From: Ardenticatenia bacterium
Lineage (GTDB): Bacteria; Chloroflexota; Anaerolineae; Aggregatilineales; Ch27
Length of the DNA: 5,448 nucleotides
Direction: 5' to 3'
NCBI GenBank assembly: GCA_026983935.1
Contig: JALSTC010000039.1
Coordinates: 1-5,448, forward strand
The notes under the pieces are model-generated. The model made no database searches. It was given only the letters and a program-made list of their open reading frames with translations, and was not told the DNA's origin. Numbering within the stretch: position 1 is the stretch's first letter; the number at the start of each line of letters is the position of its first letter. The translations under genes were made by a program, and so were the position numbers. Positions 1 to 5,448 of the stretch are shown here, piece after piece.

Positions 1-195
1 AGGGCCGTGCCAGAATGCTTCCCAGTCCGTCCCCAGGCGTGTTGTGCCCGCCACCAGCAGACAGCGGTCTTCCAGCGCCTCGTGCAGACTTTTCAATCCT
101 TCGAGATCATCCAGCACAACCATGACCCGGGGCTGCGCCGCAATGATGCGATCCCATTCGCCCCGCGCAACAACCTGTACACCCAGTTTGCTCAT
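1..195 (-). CDS. N-terminal fragment of an unidentified protein (cut by left window edge)
   Basis: An open frame starts at an ATG (complement of 193-195) and runs 65 codons to position 1 without a stop, so only the N-terminus is present. It begins MSKLGVQVVARGEWDRII and continues with a hydrophobic strand (VMVVLDD), then a short helix and a second strand (CLLVAG). This alternation looks like the first beta-alpha units of a TIM-barrel or Rossmann-like fold. Some glycoside-hydrolase-like proteins open with a comparable 'LGVQVV...P..V.VL' pattern, but that is only a resemblance. No signal peptide or catalytic motif is visible. It is divergent from the permease gene and shares the 196-313 intergenic region with it. 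No strong Shine-Dalgarno sequence precedes the ATG. I treat it as real because the frame is open to the edge, its hydrophobic periodicity is protein-like, and the opposite-strand frames read as low-complexity shadow translations. Function unknown. Confidence 0.6.
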   Translation of the reverse strand, partial: MSKLGVQVVARGEWDRIIAAQPRVMVVLDDLEGLKSLHEALEDRCLLVAGTTRLGTDWEAFWHGP

Positions 196-313
196 ACCCA
201 CACACGCTCACAATTCACTGCATCCACATCACTCACCGCCCCCGATAGTAGCACAGATTCCCGGTAGGTTGCTATACTTAAGCAAATGCCCCGCAGAATA
301 AGGCCCTTACACA
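196..313. other. Divergent intergenic region
   Basis: This 118-bp non-coding stretch separates the minus-strand fragment from the plus-strand permease, so promoters for both genes should lie here. It is visibly less GC-rich than the genes. It contains a -10-like hexamer for the rightward gene, with a small dyad over it (269-285: TTGCT, 7-nt spacer, AGCAA). A second small dyad, TAAGG-C-CCTTA (299-309), sits just before the permease ATG. No convincing leftward promoter was found. Confidence 0.6.
250..278 (+). promoter_or_regulatory. Candidate sigma-70-type promoter for the permease gene
   Basis: TATACT at 273-278 matches the TATAAT consensus at five of six positions. Seventeen bases upstream is AGCACA (250-255), a poor -35 that matches only in its last three bases. 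Transcription would start near 285, leaving a leader of about 30 nt before the ATG at 314. A 5-bp dyad (269-285) overlaps the -10 and could be a small operator. This is a pattern match only. Confidence 0.3.
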
Positions 314-1090
314 ATGAATCATCGGCATCATTCTTACTGGCAGCAACTGCTGCTCCCTCCCATACTCGGCACTGCCCTGGTACTGGCCTGGGAGCTGCTG
401 TACCGCAGCGGCGCGTATCCCCCCTTCCTCATCCCCGCGCCTGCCGACGTCGGGAGCAAGCTGCTGGCCGTCATCGCAGACGGGACGCTGTGGCACCATA
501 CGCTGGTCACGCTGCAGGAGGTGCTGCCGGGGCTGGCCGTCGGGACAGGCGGGGCCGTCGTCCTGGGATATCTCATCGCCAGGAGCACCGTTCTGGCACA
601 GATACTGACGCCCTATGTGGTGGCCCTGCAGGCCGTACCGGTGATCGCCATCGCCCCGCTGCTGGTCATCTGGTTTGGCTCCGGGCTGACCAGCAAAGTG
701 GTCATCTGCGCCCTGATCGTCTTTTTCCCCATGCTGGTTAACACGATCGTCGGCGTTCGCAGCGTGCCACCGGACCTGCGCGACCTGATGCGCGCCCTGG
801 AAGCGTCGCGCTGGCAGACTCTGCGTCATCTGGAGATACCCGCCGCCCTGCCGGTGCTGATGGGCGGGCTGAAGGTCAGCGCCACCCTGGCCGTGATCGG
901 GGCGGTGGTGGGTGAATTTGTCAGCGCGCGGGCCGGGCTGGGCTTTCTGGTCAACTCATCGCGCGGCGTCTTTGATACACCGCTGATGATCGTCGCCGTG
1001 CTGGCACTCTCCGCGCTGGCACTGGCCCTGTATGGGCTGGCCGCGCTGGCCGAGTGGTGGCTGCTGGCCTGGCAGCGCCGGAGCAATTGA
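314..1090 (+). CDS. ABC transporter permease, SsuC/TauC/ThiX (BPD_transp_1) family
   Basis: A 258-residue integral membrane subunit of an ABC importer. About six membrane segments are visible, near residues 11-30, 72-90, 98-121, 126-148, 184-202 and 222-247. Family hallmarks are the segment QAVPVIAIAPLLVIWFGSG (106-124) and GEFVSARAGLG (200-210), typical of permeases for sulfonates, taurine, thiamine precursors (ThiX) and riboflavin-like compounds. The cytoplasmic coupling loop that contacts the ATPase spans about 155-181 and ends in LEIPAALP. The usual EAA-loop glycine appears to be Glu163 (RALEASRWQ). Length is normal for the family. The ATG at 314 is the only sensible start: the leader segment follows at once and the next Met is residue 140. 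A weak ribosome site, TAAGG (299-303), lies 10 nt upstream. No ATPase or substrate-binding gene is adjacent, so partners must be encoded elsewhere. Substrate not determinable; a thiamine-precursor or aliphatic-sulfonate role is only a family-level guess. Confidence 0.92.
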   Translation: MNHRHHSYWQQLLLPPILGTALVLAWELLYRSGAYPPFLIPAPADVGSKLLAVIADGTLWHHTLVTLQEVLPGLAVGTGGAVVLGYLIARSTVLAQILTPYVVALQAVPVIAIAPLLVIWFGSGLTSKVVICALIVFFPMLVNTIVGVRSVPPDLRDLMRALEASRWQTLRHLEIPAALPVLMGGLKVSATLAVIGAVVGEFVSARAGLGFLVNSSRGVFDTPLMIVAVLALSALALALYGLAALAEWWLLAWQRRSN

Positions 1091-1106
1091 GCGCCACGCT
1101 GCCAGG
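1068..1106. terminator. Perfect 10-bp stem at convergent gene ends, candidate bidirectional terminator
   Basis: CCTGGCAGCG (1068-1077) is exactly complementary to CGCTGCCAGG (1097-1106), with a 19-nt loop holding the permease stop codon (1088-1090). For the minus-strand operon the hairpin starts 5 nt after the stop of the AroE-like gene (1112-1114). It therefore sits where a terminator for both converging transcripts is expected. No T-tract follows on either strand, so it is not a classical intrinsic terminator. It may act in a factor-dependent way or protect mRNA 3' ends. The left arm is also permease coding sequence. Confidence 0.4.
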
Positions 1107-1111
1107 GTGTC

Positions 1112-2068
1112 TCATGAGGGACGCAGGTCGGAGGCCGCCTCGTCCAGCCGGGTGAAAAGCTCCGGCGTCAGCTCCAGGTGGAACACCTCCGCGATCACCT
1201 GGCTCCAGCCGTGCAGGAAGTACACCCAGCCATCTTCGATGGTCAGGCTGCGTGCTGCCGCCTGCCGCTCCGCCTGATGCAGGAAATCCAGCTCGCCCCG
1301 GTAATTCAATTCCCACACCAGCCCATCCTGCGGAAAGAGGCCGTCATCGGTCACCGGCGATCCGGGCCGATCCTTGCCCATCCCCGTCGCATTGATCACC
1401 ATCGAGCCGCGTGGGAGTGCGGCCATCAACTCGTCATTGCGCCGGGGGTCTTCGTTGCAGATATATTCGAACGTGATATCGGTATCCAGCTTCTCATGAA
1501 CAGCACGCAGTTTGTCCAGCCGCGGCTGCGAGCGGTTGACGGCAATGAATTTGCGCGGGCGGTCAGCAGGATCGGGCAGGCCCGCCACGTAGACACTGAT
1601 AGCGACGGCAGAACCGCCCGCGCCCAGGCACAGCACATGCCCGCCCGTGCGTCCCCAGTGCCCCGGTGGCACAAATGCCTGCCAGGCCAGACCGGACGTG
1701 ATCGGGTCTTTGGCGTAGCCTTCCAGCCGCCCGTCACGTTTGGCAATGCAGGAAATCTCACCGCACAGTTCGGCGTAGGGATCGAGGTAATCGAACAGAT
1801 CGCGTGTTGCTTCCAGCAGGTCGATCTTGTGCGTGGTGACCAGCGCCCCCATGGCCAGCGGATCGGTTTTGATATGCTGCACAATGGTTCTATAGACGTC
1901 CTCCGGCGCATGAATCGGGGCGTCGTAGCCTTTCAACACCGCGCCCAGCCCCAGAATCTCCGACCAGCGGGGAAAGACCTTCATAATGGACGACCGGCCC
2001 GTCGTCACACCGACAAAATACATGGTAGGAACCGTGCACGGTTCCAGCGAACTCACCTGCGCTGTCAT
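1112..2068 (-). CDS. Shikimate-dehydrogenase-like (AroE family) NADP-dependent oxidoreductase, divergent
   Basis: A 318-residue two-domain protein of the shikimate/quinate dehydrogenase family, somewhat longer than typical AroE (about 270-290). N-terminal substrate domain: VTTHK (77-81) carries the catalytic Lys81, and GYAKD (117-121) carries the partner Asp121. C-terminal Rossmann domain: GAGGSA (149-154) is the dinucleotide loop, VNRSQPR (177-183) matches the NRTxxR motif that binds the NADP 2'-phosphate, and INATGMG (225-231) matches NATxxG. By hand alignment to E. coli AroE, Ser14 is kept (Ser26), but Ser16, Thr61, Asn86 and Gln244 appear replaced by Ile28, Val77, Ser106 and Gly287. A substrate other than shikimate is therefore likely. 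It is the last gene of the operon, 9 nt after the hydrolase gene. The ATG at 2068 is preferred because AGGAGTGA (complement of 2078-2085) precedes it. A later ATG at 2023 (residue 16), where family similarity begins, lacks such a site. Family assignment firm; substrate unknown. Confidence 0.9.
   Translation of the reverse strand: MTAQVSSLEPCTVPTMYFVGVTTGRSSIMKVFPRWSEILGLGAVLKGYDAPIHAPEDVYRTIVQHIKTDPLAMGALVTTHKIDLLEATRDLFDYLDPYAELCGEISCIAKRDGRLEGYAKDPITSGLAWQAFVPPGHWGRTGGHVLCLGAGGSAVAISVYVAGLPDPADRPRKFIAVNRSQPRLDKLRAVHEKLDTDITFEYICNEDPRRNDELMAALPRGSMVINATGMGKDRPGSPVTDDGLFPQDGLVWELNYRGELDFLHQAERQAAARSLTIEDGWVYFLHGWSQVIAEVFHLELTPELFTRLDEAASDLRPS
2028..2045. promoter_or_regulatory. Perfect 18-bp palindrome near the start of the AroE-like gene
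   Basis: GGAACCGTGCACGGTTCC is its own reverse complement. In the minus-strand reading it encodes residues 9-14 of the AroE-like protein, just before the alternative start Met16 (complement of 2021-2023). In mRNA it could fold as a 7-bp stem with a UGCA loop, or in DNA it could bind a dimeric regulator. It matches no operator family I can name with certainty. Function unproven. Confidence 0.35.
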
Positions 2069-2077
2069 TTGACGTTC

Positions 2078-2085
2078 TCACTCCT
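2078..2085 (-). promoter_or_regulatory. Ribosome binding site deciding the AroE-like start
   Basis: The minus strand reads AGGAGTGA, one base short of the ideal anti-Shine-Dalgarno complement, ending 9 nt before the ATG at 2068. Its last three bases are the TGA stop of the upstream hydrolase, so translation of the two genes is probably coupled. It favours the longer of the two possible starts. Confidence 0.6.
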
Positions 2086-3019
2086 GATCTTCCGGCATCC
2101 GCCAGACCAGACGCCGGGCCACATTCTGGCCCGTCAGCCGCGCAATAGTTGGCCGGTCAAAGCCTTCCTGACGCAGACGGGGGATGATCCGTTCCGGCAG
2201 TGCCAGCAGCCCCGGCCCGCCGCCGTAATGCCGCCACATCTCCGGCAGCGCCAGGTCAAGGCCAATGGCGATGCTGCCTGCCAGCCCTGCCGCGACCATC
2301 CGCCGCAGCAGCGGCCAGACGCCGTGCTCCGGATCGTATTTAGGCCGTACAAAGGTATCGTAGCCGAGCAGCGCCCCGGCCTCCGCCAGCTCGCGGTGCA
2401 GCCCGAAGTCGGGCCGTTTGTCCACATGGCAGATGTACAGCCGCTCCGGGGGCACGCCCCGCTCGCCAAAAAACGACAGCAGCGCCTCCACGTTTCTGCC
2501 GCGCTCAGTGTGGAACAGGATGACCGCGCCGGTCTGCCGGGCAGCATCGGCGGCAGCTTCCATCAGGACGCGGGTCTGTCCCTCGATGACGCCCTCATAG
2601 CCCACTTTGATCGTCGCGGCGCGGACACGCCCACCGCTTTCGCGTGTGCCCTGCGTCAGTTCTTCGACGAAATATGCCGCCGTGGCTTCCACCGTCGCCG
2701 ACCACAGCCAGTGATCCGGCGGATAGTAGACCTGACGGTGAAAGCCAGTTGTGGCAGTAATGAACAGGCCCGTTTCCGTCGCCAGTTGGGCCAGCATTCG
2801 GGCATCGCGCCCGCAGCCACCCGGCTGGCAGTCCACCAGCAGTCCACCGCCAGCGCTGCGAAAGTCGCTCAGTTCAGCCTTGATGACTGCCACGTCGTGC
2901 AGTTCCAGGCGGTAATCCGGGGCGACGCCCGGCGGCGGCATGATCCAGGCATGACCGTGCCCGTCGGCCAGCCCGACCGCTGCCGGGTCTGCCGGGCCGG
3001 TGACGGTTTGCAGCATCAC
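2078..3019 (-). CDS. Phosphotriesterase-family (PTE/amidohydrolase superfamily) metal-dependent hydrolase
   Basis: A 313-residue TIM-barrel hydrolase of the phosphotriesterase-related family, of normal length. All expected metal ligands can be seen: HGH (His21, His23) after the first strand, Lys138 in AATIKVG (the usually carboxylated bridging lysine), His170 in ILFHTERG, His198 in YICHVDKRPD, and Asp255 in AIGLDLA. The motif DTF (221-223) after the fifth-sixth strand region and the C-terminal TGQNVARRL (296-304) match the family's 'fDtig' and 'NPARLL' positions. It should therefore be a catalytically competent binuclear-metal hydrolase. Characterised relatives hydrolyse lactones (including sugar-phosphate lactones) or phosphotriesters. 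Next to a sugar kinase, a lactonase is the better guess. No signal peptide, so cytoplasmic. The first two codons are GTG ATG. The GTG overlaps the kinase stop by 4 nt and the ATG (3016) by 1 nt; a GGGG core 7 nt before the ATG makes that start at least as likely. Residue numbers count from the GTG. Confidence 0.9.
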   Translation of the reverse strand: MMLQTVTGPADPAAVGLADGHGHAWIMPPPGVAPDYRLELHDVAVIKAELSDFRSAGGGLLVDCQPGGCGRDARMLAQLATETGLFITATTGFHRQVYYPPDHWLWSATVEATAAYFVEELTQGTRESGGRVRAATIKVGYEGVIEGQTRVLMEAAADAARQTGAVILFHTERGRNVEALLSFFGERGVPPERLYICHVDKRPDFGLHRELAEAGALLGYDTFVRPKYDPEHGVWPLLRRMVAAGLAGSIAIGLDLALPEMWRHYGGGPGLLALPERIIPRLRQEGFDRPTIARLTGQNVARRLVWRMPEDQE

Positions 3020-4545
3020 GCCACCCCGGCGATCATGTCGTAGACGGGCACCAGTGCCTGGTAGGCCGCCTCGAAAATCGGATAAATTTGCTCATAGGCG
3101 GCCTGTTCGGCAGGATCGGGCGCAACCACCTCGGCGACCTCATTCATCCGGGCACTCATCGAAAAGTCCGGATACAGGCCGACCCCCACGCCCCCCGCCA
3201 GCGCCGCGCCCATTGAGGTTGCTTCTTCCAGGATCGCCAGACGGTGCACCGGCATTCCGTAAACATTGGCCATGATGCGGTTCCAGAAGCGCCCCCGTGC
3301 ACCGCCGCCGATGAGCCGCATGGCTTCGATGGGCGTTCCCTGCGCCCGGAAGGCGTCCAGGATCACGCGCAGATTCATCGTCACGCCTTCCAGCACAGCC
3401 CGGATCATGTCTGCCCGTGTGTGGCGAATGGTCAGGCCGATGAATGCGCCGCGTGCTCGTTCATTCCAGCGCGGGCTGCGCTCGCCCATCAGGTAGGGCA
3501 GGAACAGCAGGCCATTCGCCCCGGCGGGCGATTTTTCTGCCTCCAGATTCATCAGCTCATAAGGGCTGATTCCCATTTCTTCGGCGGCTTCCACTTCGAC
3601 AGGGCAGAGCTGATCGCGCGTCCATTGATAGGACGCGCCCGCGGCCTGCATCGTGCCGGTGGGCATGAACATGCCGGGCACGATATGCCCGAAAGTGAAT
3701 GTGCGGTAGGCGGGATCGTAGATCGGCTTTGGCGTCGCCAGCGCAATCCATGACGATGACCCGACGTAGTTGTAGGCCGCGCCCTCGCCGACCACACCCG
3801 CACCCGCCGCTGCACATGCGCCATCCCCGCCGCCGATGACAACCGGCGTTCCCGCCGCGACACCGACATCATCCGCCACGTCGGGCTGCACCTCGCCCAC
3901 CACATCGATCGAACGACGGATCTCCGGCAGTTTGGCCGGATCAAGTCCGGCGGCTTCCAGAATGCGGGCTGACCATTCGCCCGCCTCCAGATCGTATAAG
4001 TTCATGCCGGAGGCATCGGACGGCTCGGTGACGAAAACGCCGGTCAGCCGGGCGACAATGGCATCTTTGGCGTGGACGAATTTGTATGTGGCGTCGAAGA
4101 TGTCCGGCTGATGGTCGTGCAGCCAGAGGATTTTAGCCAGCGAATAGGACGAACTGAGTCGGTGGCCGGTGATGCGGTAAACTTCCTCCGGCGGCACGCG
4201 CTCCCCCACCCGTCGGGCCTGTTCGACGGCCCGCTGATCGGCCCAGATGATGGCCTTGCGCAGCGGGCGAGCCTGTTGATCGAGCGGCACACAGCCCATC
4301 ATCTGGCCGCTGAAGGTGACGGCCGCGATCGCGTCGCCGCGCACGCCGGTCTGCTTGAGCAGCGCATGAGTCGAGGCACAGACGGCCTGCCACCAGTCCT
4401 CCGGATTTTGCTCCGCCCAGCCAGTGTGGGCGAACTCCGTTTCATAGCCATAGAAAGCGCTGCCCACCAGTGCGCCATCACGGTCATAGAGCGTCGCCTT
4501 GTTGCCGGTCGTTCCCAGATCATGCGCGATGATATAGGATTTCAT
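3016..4545 (-). CDS. FGGY-family carbohydrate kinase, xylulokinase-like
   Basis: A 509-residue ATP-dependent sugar kinase with the two-lobed FGGY/actin-like fold, full length. Visible motifs: DLGTTGNKATLYD (9-21, first phosphate loop), SGQMMG (79-84, sugar site), IWADQRA (100-106), GGGDGACAAAGAG (238-250) with catalytic base Asp241, GSSSW (262-266, second phosphate loop), GERSPRW (354-360), GGGARGRFWNRI (413-424, adenine side) and EATSMGAAL (441-449). The layout is that of xylulokinases, but the histidine of the classical GQMHG sugar motif is Met83, so the substrate may be another ketose or polyol. The protein is cytoplasmic. The start ATG lies 9 nt after the reductase stop, preceded by AGGGA overlapping that stop. 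The 3' end overlaps the hydrolase start, implying coupling. Likely role: phosphorylation of the sugar or polyol handled by the neighbouring oxidoreductases. Kinase family certain; exact substrate not. Confidence 0.93.
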   Translation of the reverse strand: MKSYIIAHDLGTTGNKATLYDRDGALVGSAFYGYETEFAHTGWAEQNPEDWWQAVCASTHALLKQTGVRGDAIAAVTFSGQMMGCVPLDQQARPLRKAIIWADQRAVEQARRVGERVPPEEVYRITGHRLSSSYSLAKILWLHDHQPDIFDATYKFVHAKDAIVARLTGVFVTEPSDASGMNLYDLEAGEWSARILEAAGLDPAKLPEIRRSIDVVGEVQPDVADDVGVAAGTPVVIGGGDGACAAAGAGVVGEGAAYNYVGSSSWIALATPKPIYDPAYRTFTFGHIVPGMFMPTGTMQAAGASYQWTRDQLCPVEVEAAEEMGISPYELMNLEAEKSPAGANGLLFLPYLMGERSPRWNERARGAFIGLTIRHTRADMIRAVLEGVTMNLRVILDAFRAQGTPIEAMRLIGGGARGRFWNRIMANVYGMPVHRLAILEEATSMGAALAGGVGVGLYPDFSMSARMNEVAEVVAPDPAEQAAYEQIYPIFEAAYQALVPVYDMIAGVA

Positions 4546-4554
4546 GGGTCATCC

Positions 4555-5448
4555 CTACCGTTTCCGCGTATAGCGAGCGATGAAATTGTAAGGCGAGGGC
4601 AGGGGCACAGCGCTGGCGTCGTCCAGCTTCACCATCTCCTCCTCGCTGAGCGTCCAGCCCACACTGCCCAGATTCTGTTCCAGTTGTTCAGGCGTGCGTG
4701 CGCCGAAGATCGGTGCTGTGACGCCGGGTTTTTGCAGCAGCCAGTTGAGGGCCACCTGCGCCGGGGTCTTGCCGCGTGCCTCGCTGACTTCCAGCAGGGC
4801 ATCCACGATCCGCCACGTGCGCTCACTTTCACGCTGCTCTGGCAGGTCATCCCAGCGGTCGCCGCGCCCCACACGGCTGTCCGGCGGCGGCGGTGCGCCG
4901 CGGCGATATTTGCCCGTCAGCCAGCCCCCGGCCAGCGGCGACCAGCAGATCACGCCGATTCCCTCCTCGCGGCAGAGCGGCAGCAGCTCCCATTCCGTAC
5001 TGCGCACCAGCAGGCTGTACTCCGGCTGCAGGCAGTCGAAGCGTGCCCAGCCGTGCATCTCGCTGAGCATGATGGCCTTCATCAACTGTGAGGCCGTGTA
5101 GTTCGATGCGCCGATGTAGCGAACTTTGCCCGCCCGCACCAGGTCGTCCAGCGCCCGCAGAGTCTCCTCCAGCGGCGTAGAGGCATCCCAGCAGTGCATC
5201 TGGTAGAGATCGATGTAATCGGTTTGCAGGCGGCGCAGGCTGGCATCAATCTGATCGAAGATGTGCTTGCGGGTCAGGCCGGTATCATTGGGGCCATCTC
5301 CCACCGGGAAGAAAACCTTGCTGGCAATGACGTACTGCGAACGGCTGCCGCGGCTCTTGATCCACTTGCCGAGGATCGTCTCCGACTGGCCCTCATTGTA
5401 AATGTTGGAAGTATCGAAGAAGTTGCCGCCGGCTTCCACAAAGCGGTC
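4555..5448 (-). CDS. Aldo/keto reductase, N-terminus beyond right window edge
   Basis: 298 codons are visible, ending at TAG (complement of 4555-4557). The frame is open to the last base, and the first visible residues DRFVEAGGNFFDTS are internal family sequence. About 30-40 N-terminal residues are therefore missing, and the internal GTG near 5439 is not the start. The catalytic tetrad is present in visible numbering: Asp12 in FFDTS, Tyr17 in NIYNEG, Lys44 in IASKV and His85 in YQMHCWD. GASNY and the segment CWSPLAGGWLTGKY are also typical, and FGARTPEQLEQNL near the C-terminus is the NADP(H)-binding helix. It belongs to the YghZ/Tas/YhdN-like branch of (beta/alpha)8 NADPH-dependent oxidoreductases that reduce aldehydes and ketones or oxidise sugar alcohols and sugars. 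It is the first visible gene of the operon, 9 nt before the kinase, which suggests a sugar or polyol substrate. The operon promoter and any earlier genes lie outside the window. Confidence 0.92.
   Translation of the reverse strand, partial: DRFVEAGGNFFDTSNIYNEGQSETILGKWIKSRGSRSQYVIASKVFFPVGDGPNDTGLTRKHIFDQIDASLRRLQTDYIDLYQMHCWDASTPLEETLRALDDLVRAGKVRYIGASNYTASQLMKAIMLSEMHGWARFDCLQPEYSLLVRSTEWELLPLCREEGIGVICWSPLAGGWLTGKYRRGAPPPPDSRVGRGDRWDDLPEQRESERTWRIVDALLEVSEARGKTPAQVALNWLLQKPGVTAPIFGARTPEQLEQNLGSVGWTLSEEEMVKLDDASAVPLPSPYNFIARYTRKR

Noticed and set aside
7..301. Two plus-strand frames of about 85 codons at the left edge
   Set aside because: They overlap the minus-strand fragment and run through the divergent intergenic region. 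Their translations are low-complexity Ser/Thr/His/Pro-rich sequence with no ribosome site.
278..829. A 183-codon minus-strand frame opposite the permease
   Set aside because: The plus-strand permease has clear membrane segments and family motifs. The antisense product is Gln/Asp/Gly-rich and resembles no known fold.
1111..1118. CTCATGAG palindrome at the end of the AroE-like gene
   Set aside because: Only 8 bp, overlapping a stop codon and close to the stronger 10-bp stem. Expected by chance.
1178..3043. A 621-codon open frame on the plus strand
   Set aside because: It lies antisense across two well-recognised genes (AroE-like and PTE-family). Its translation is rich in His, Arg, Gln and Pro with no domain pattern, as expected for the antisense frame of GC-rich codons.
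4880..4906. GC-rich CGG/GCC repeat-like stretch
   Set aside because: It encodes a run of prolines in a surface loop of the aldo/keto reductase (APPPPDS) and is explained by codon usage. It is not an independent repeat element.
4072..5091. A 339-codon open frame on the plus strand
   Set aside because: Antisense to the kinase and the aldo/keto reductase, both with complete family motifs. Its composition is that of a shadow frame and it spans the kinase-reductase junction without regard to it.
5437..5439. GTG as the start codon of the aldo/keto reductase
   Set aside because: The frame is open upstream to the window edge, and the preceding residues (DRF before VEAGGNFFDT) fit the family, so this is an internal valine.

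Overview
The window is GC-rich, densely packed bacterial DNA. Protein style (an SsuC/ThiX-type permease, an AroE-like dehydrogenase, a phosphotriesterase-family hydrolase, an FGGY kinase and an aldo/keto reductase) and base composition would fit a Chloroflexota (Anaerolineae-type) genome. This is an impression from the sequences, not a demonstrated assignment. There are no RNA genes, insertion sequences, CRISPR arrays or prophage genes.

Layout, left to right. Positions 1-195 hold the start of a minus-strand gene cut off by the window edge; its product is unknown. Positions 196-313 are a 118-bp divergent intergenic region with a plausible -10 element facing right. Positions 314-1090 encode a single plus-strand ABC-transporter permease with no ATPase or binding-protein gene beside it. 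It runs head-on into the end of a minus-strand operon, and a perfect 10-bp inverted repeat covers the convergent junction (1068-1106).

Positions 1112-5448 are a tightly packed minus-strand operon, transcribed right to left. It contains an aldo/keto reductase (its N-terminus lies beyond the right edge), an FGGY carbohydrate kinase of the xylulokinase type, a phosphotriesterase-family metal hydrolase and a divergent shikimate-dehydrogenase-like oxidoreductase. Gaps are 9 nt, a 1-4 nt overlap, and 9 nt, which implies co-transcription and translational coupling. The operon promoter is outside the window.

Taken together, two NADP-type oxidoreductases, a sugar kinase and a hydrolase of a family known to include sugar lactonases suggest a small catabolic pathway for a sugar, polyol or sugar derivative: oxidation, phosphorylation, lactone (or ester) opening and a further redox step. 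The substrate cannot be read from the sequence. The most distinctive element is the AroE-like protein, which keeps the catalytic Lys/Asp pair and NADP motifs but has lost most of the residues that bind shikimate. It is therefore probably not an aromatic-pathway enzyme but the dedicated dehydrogenase of this operon.
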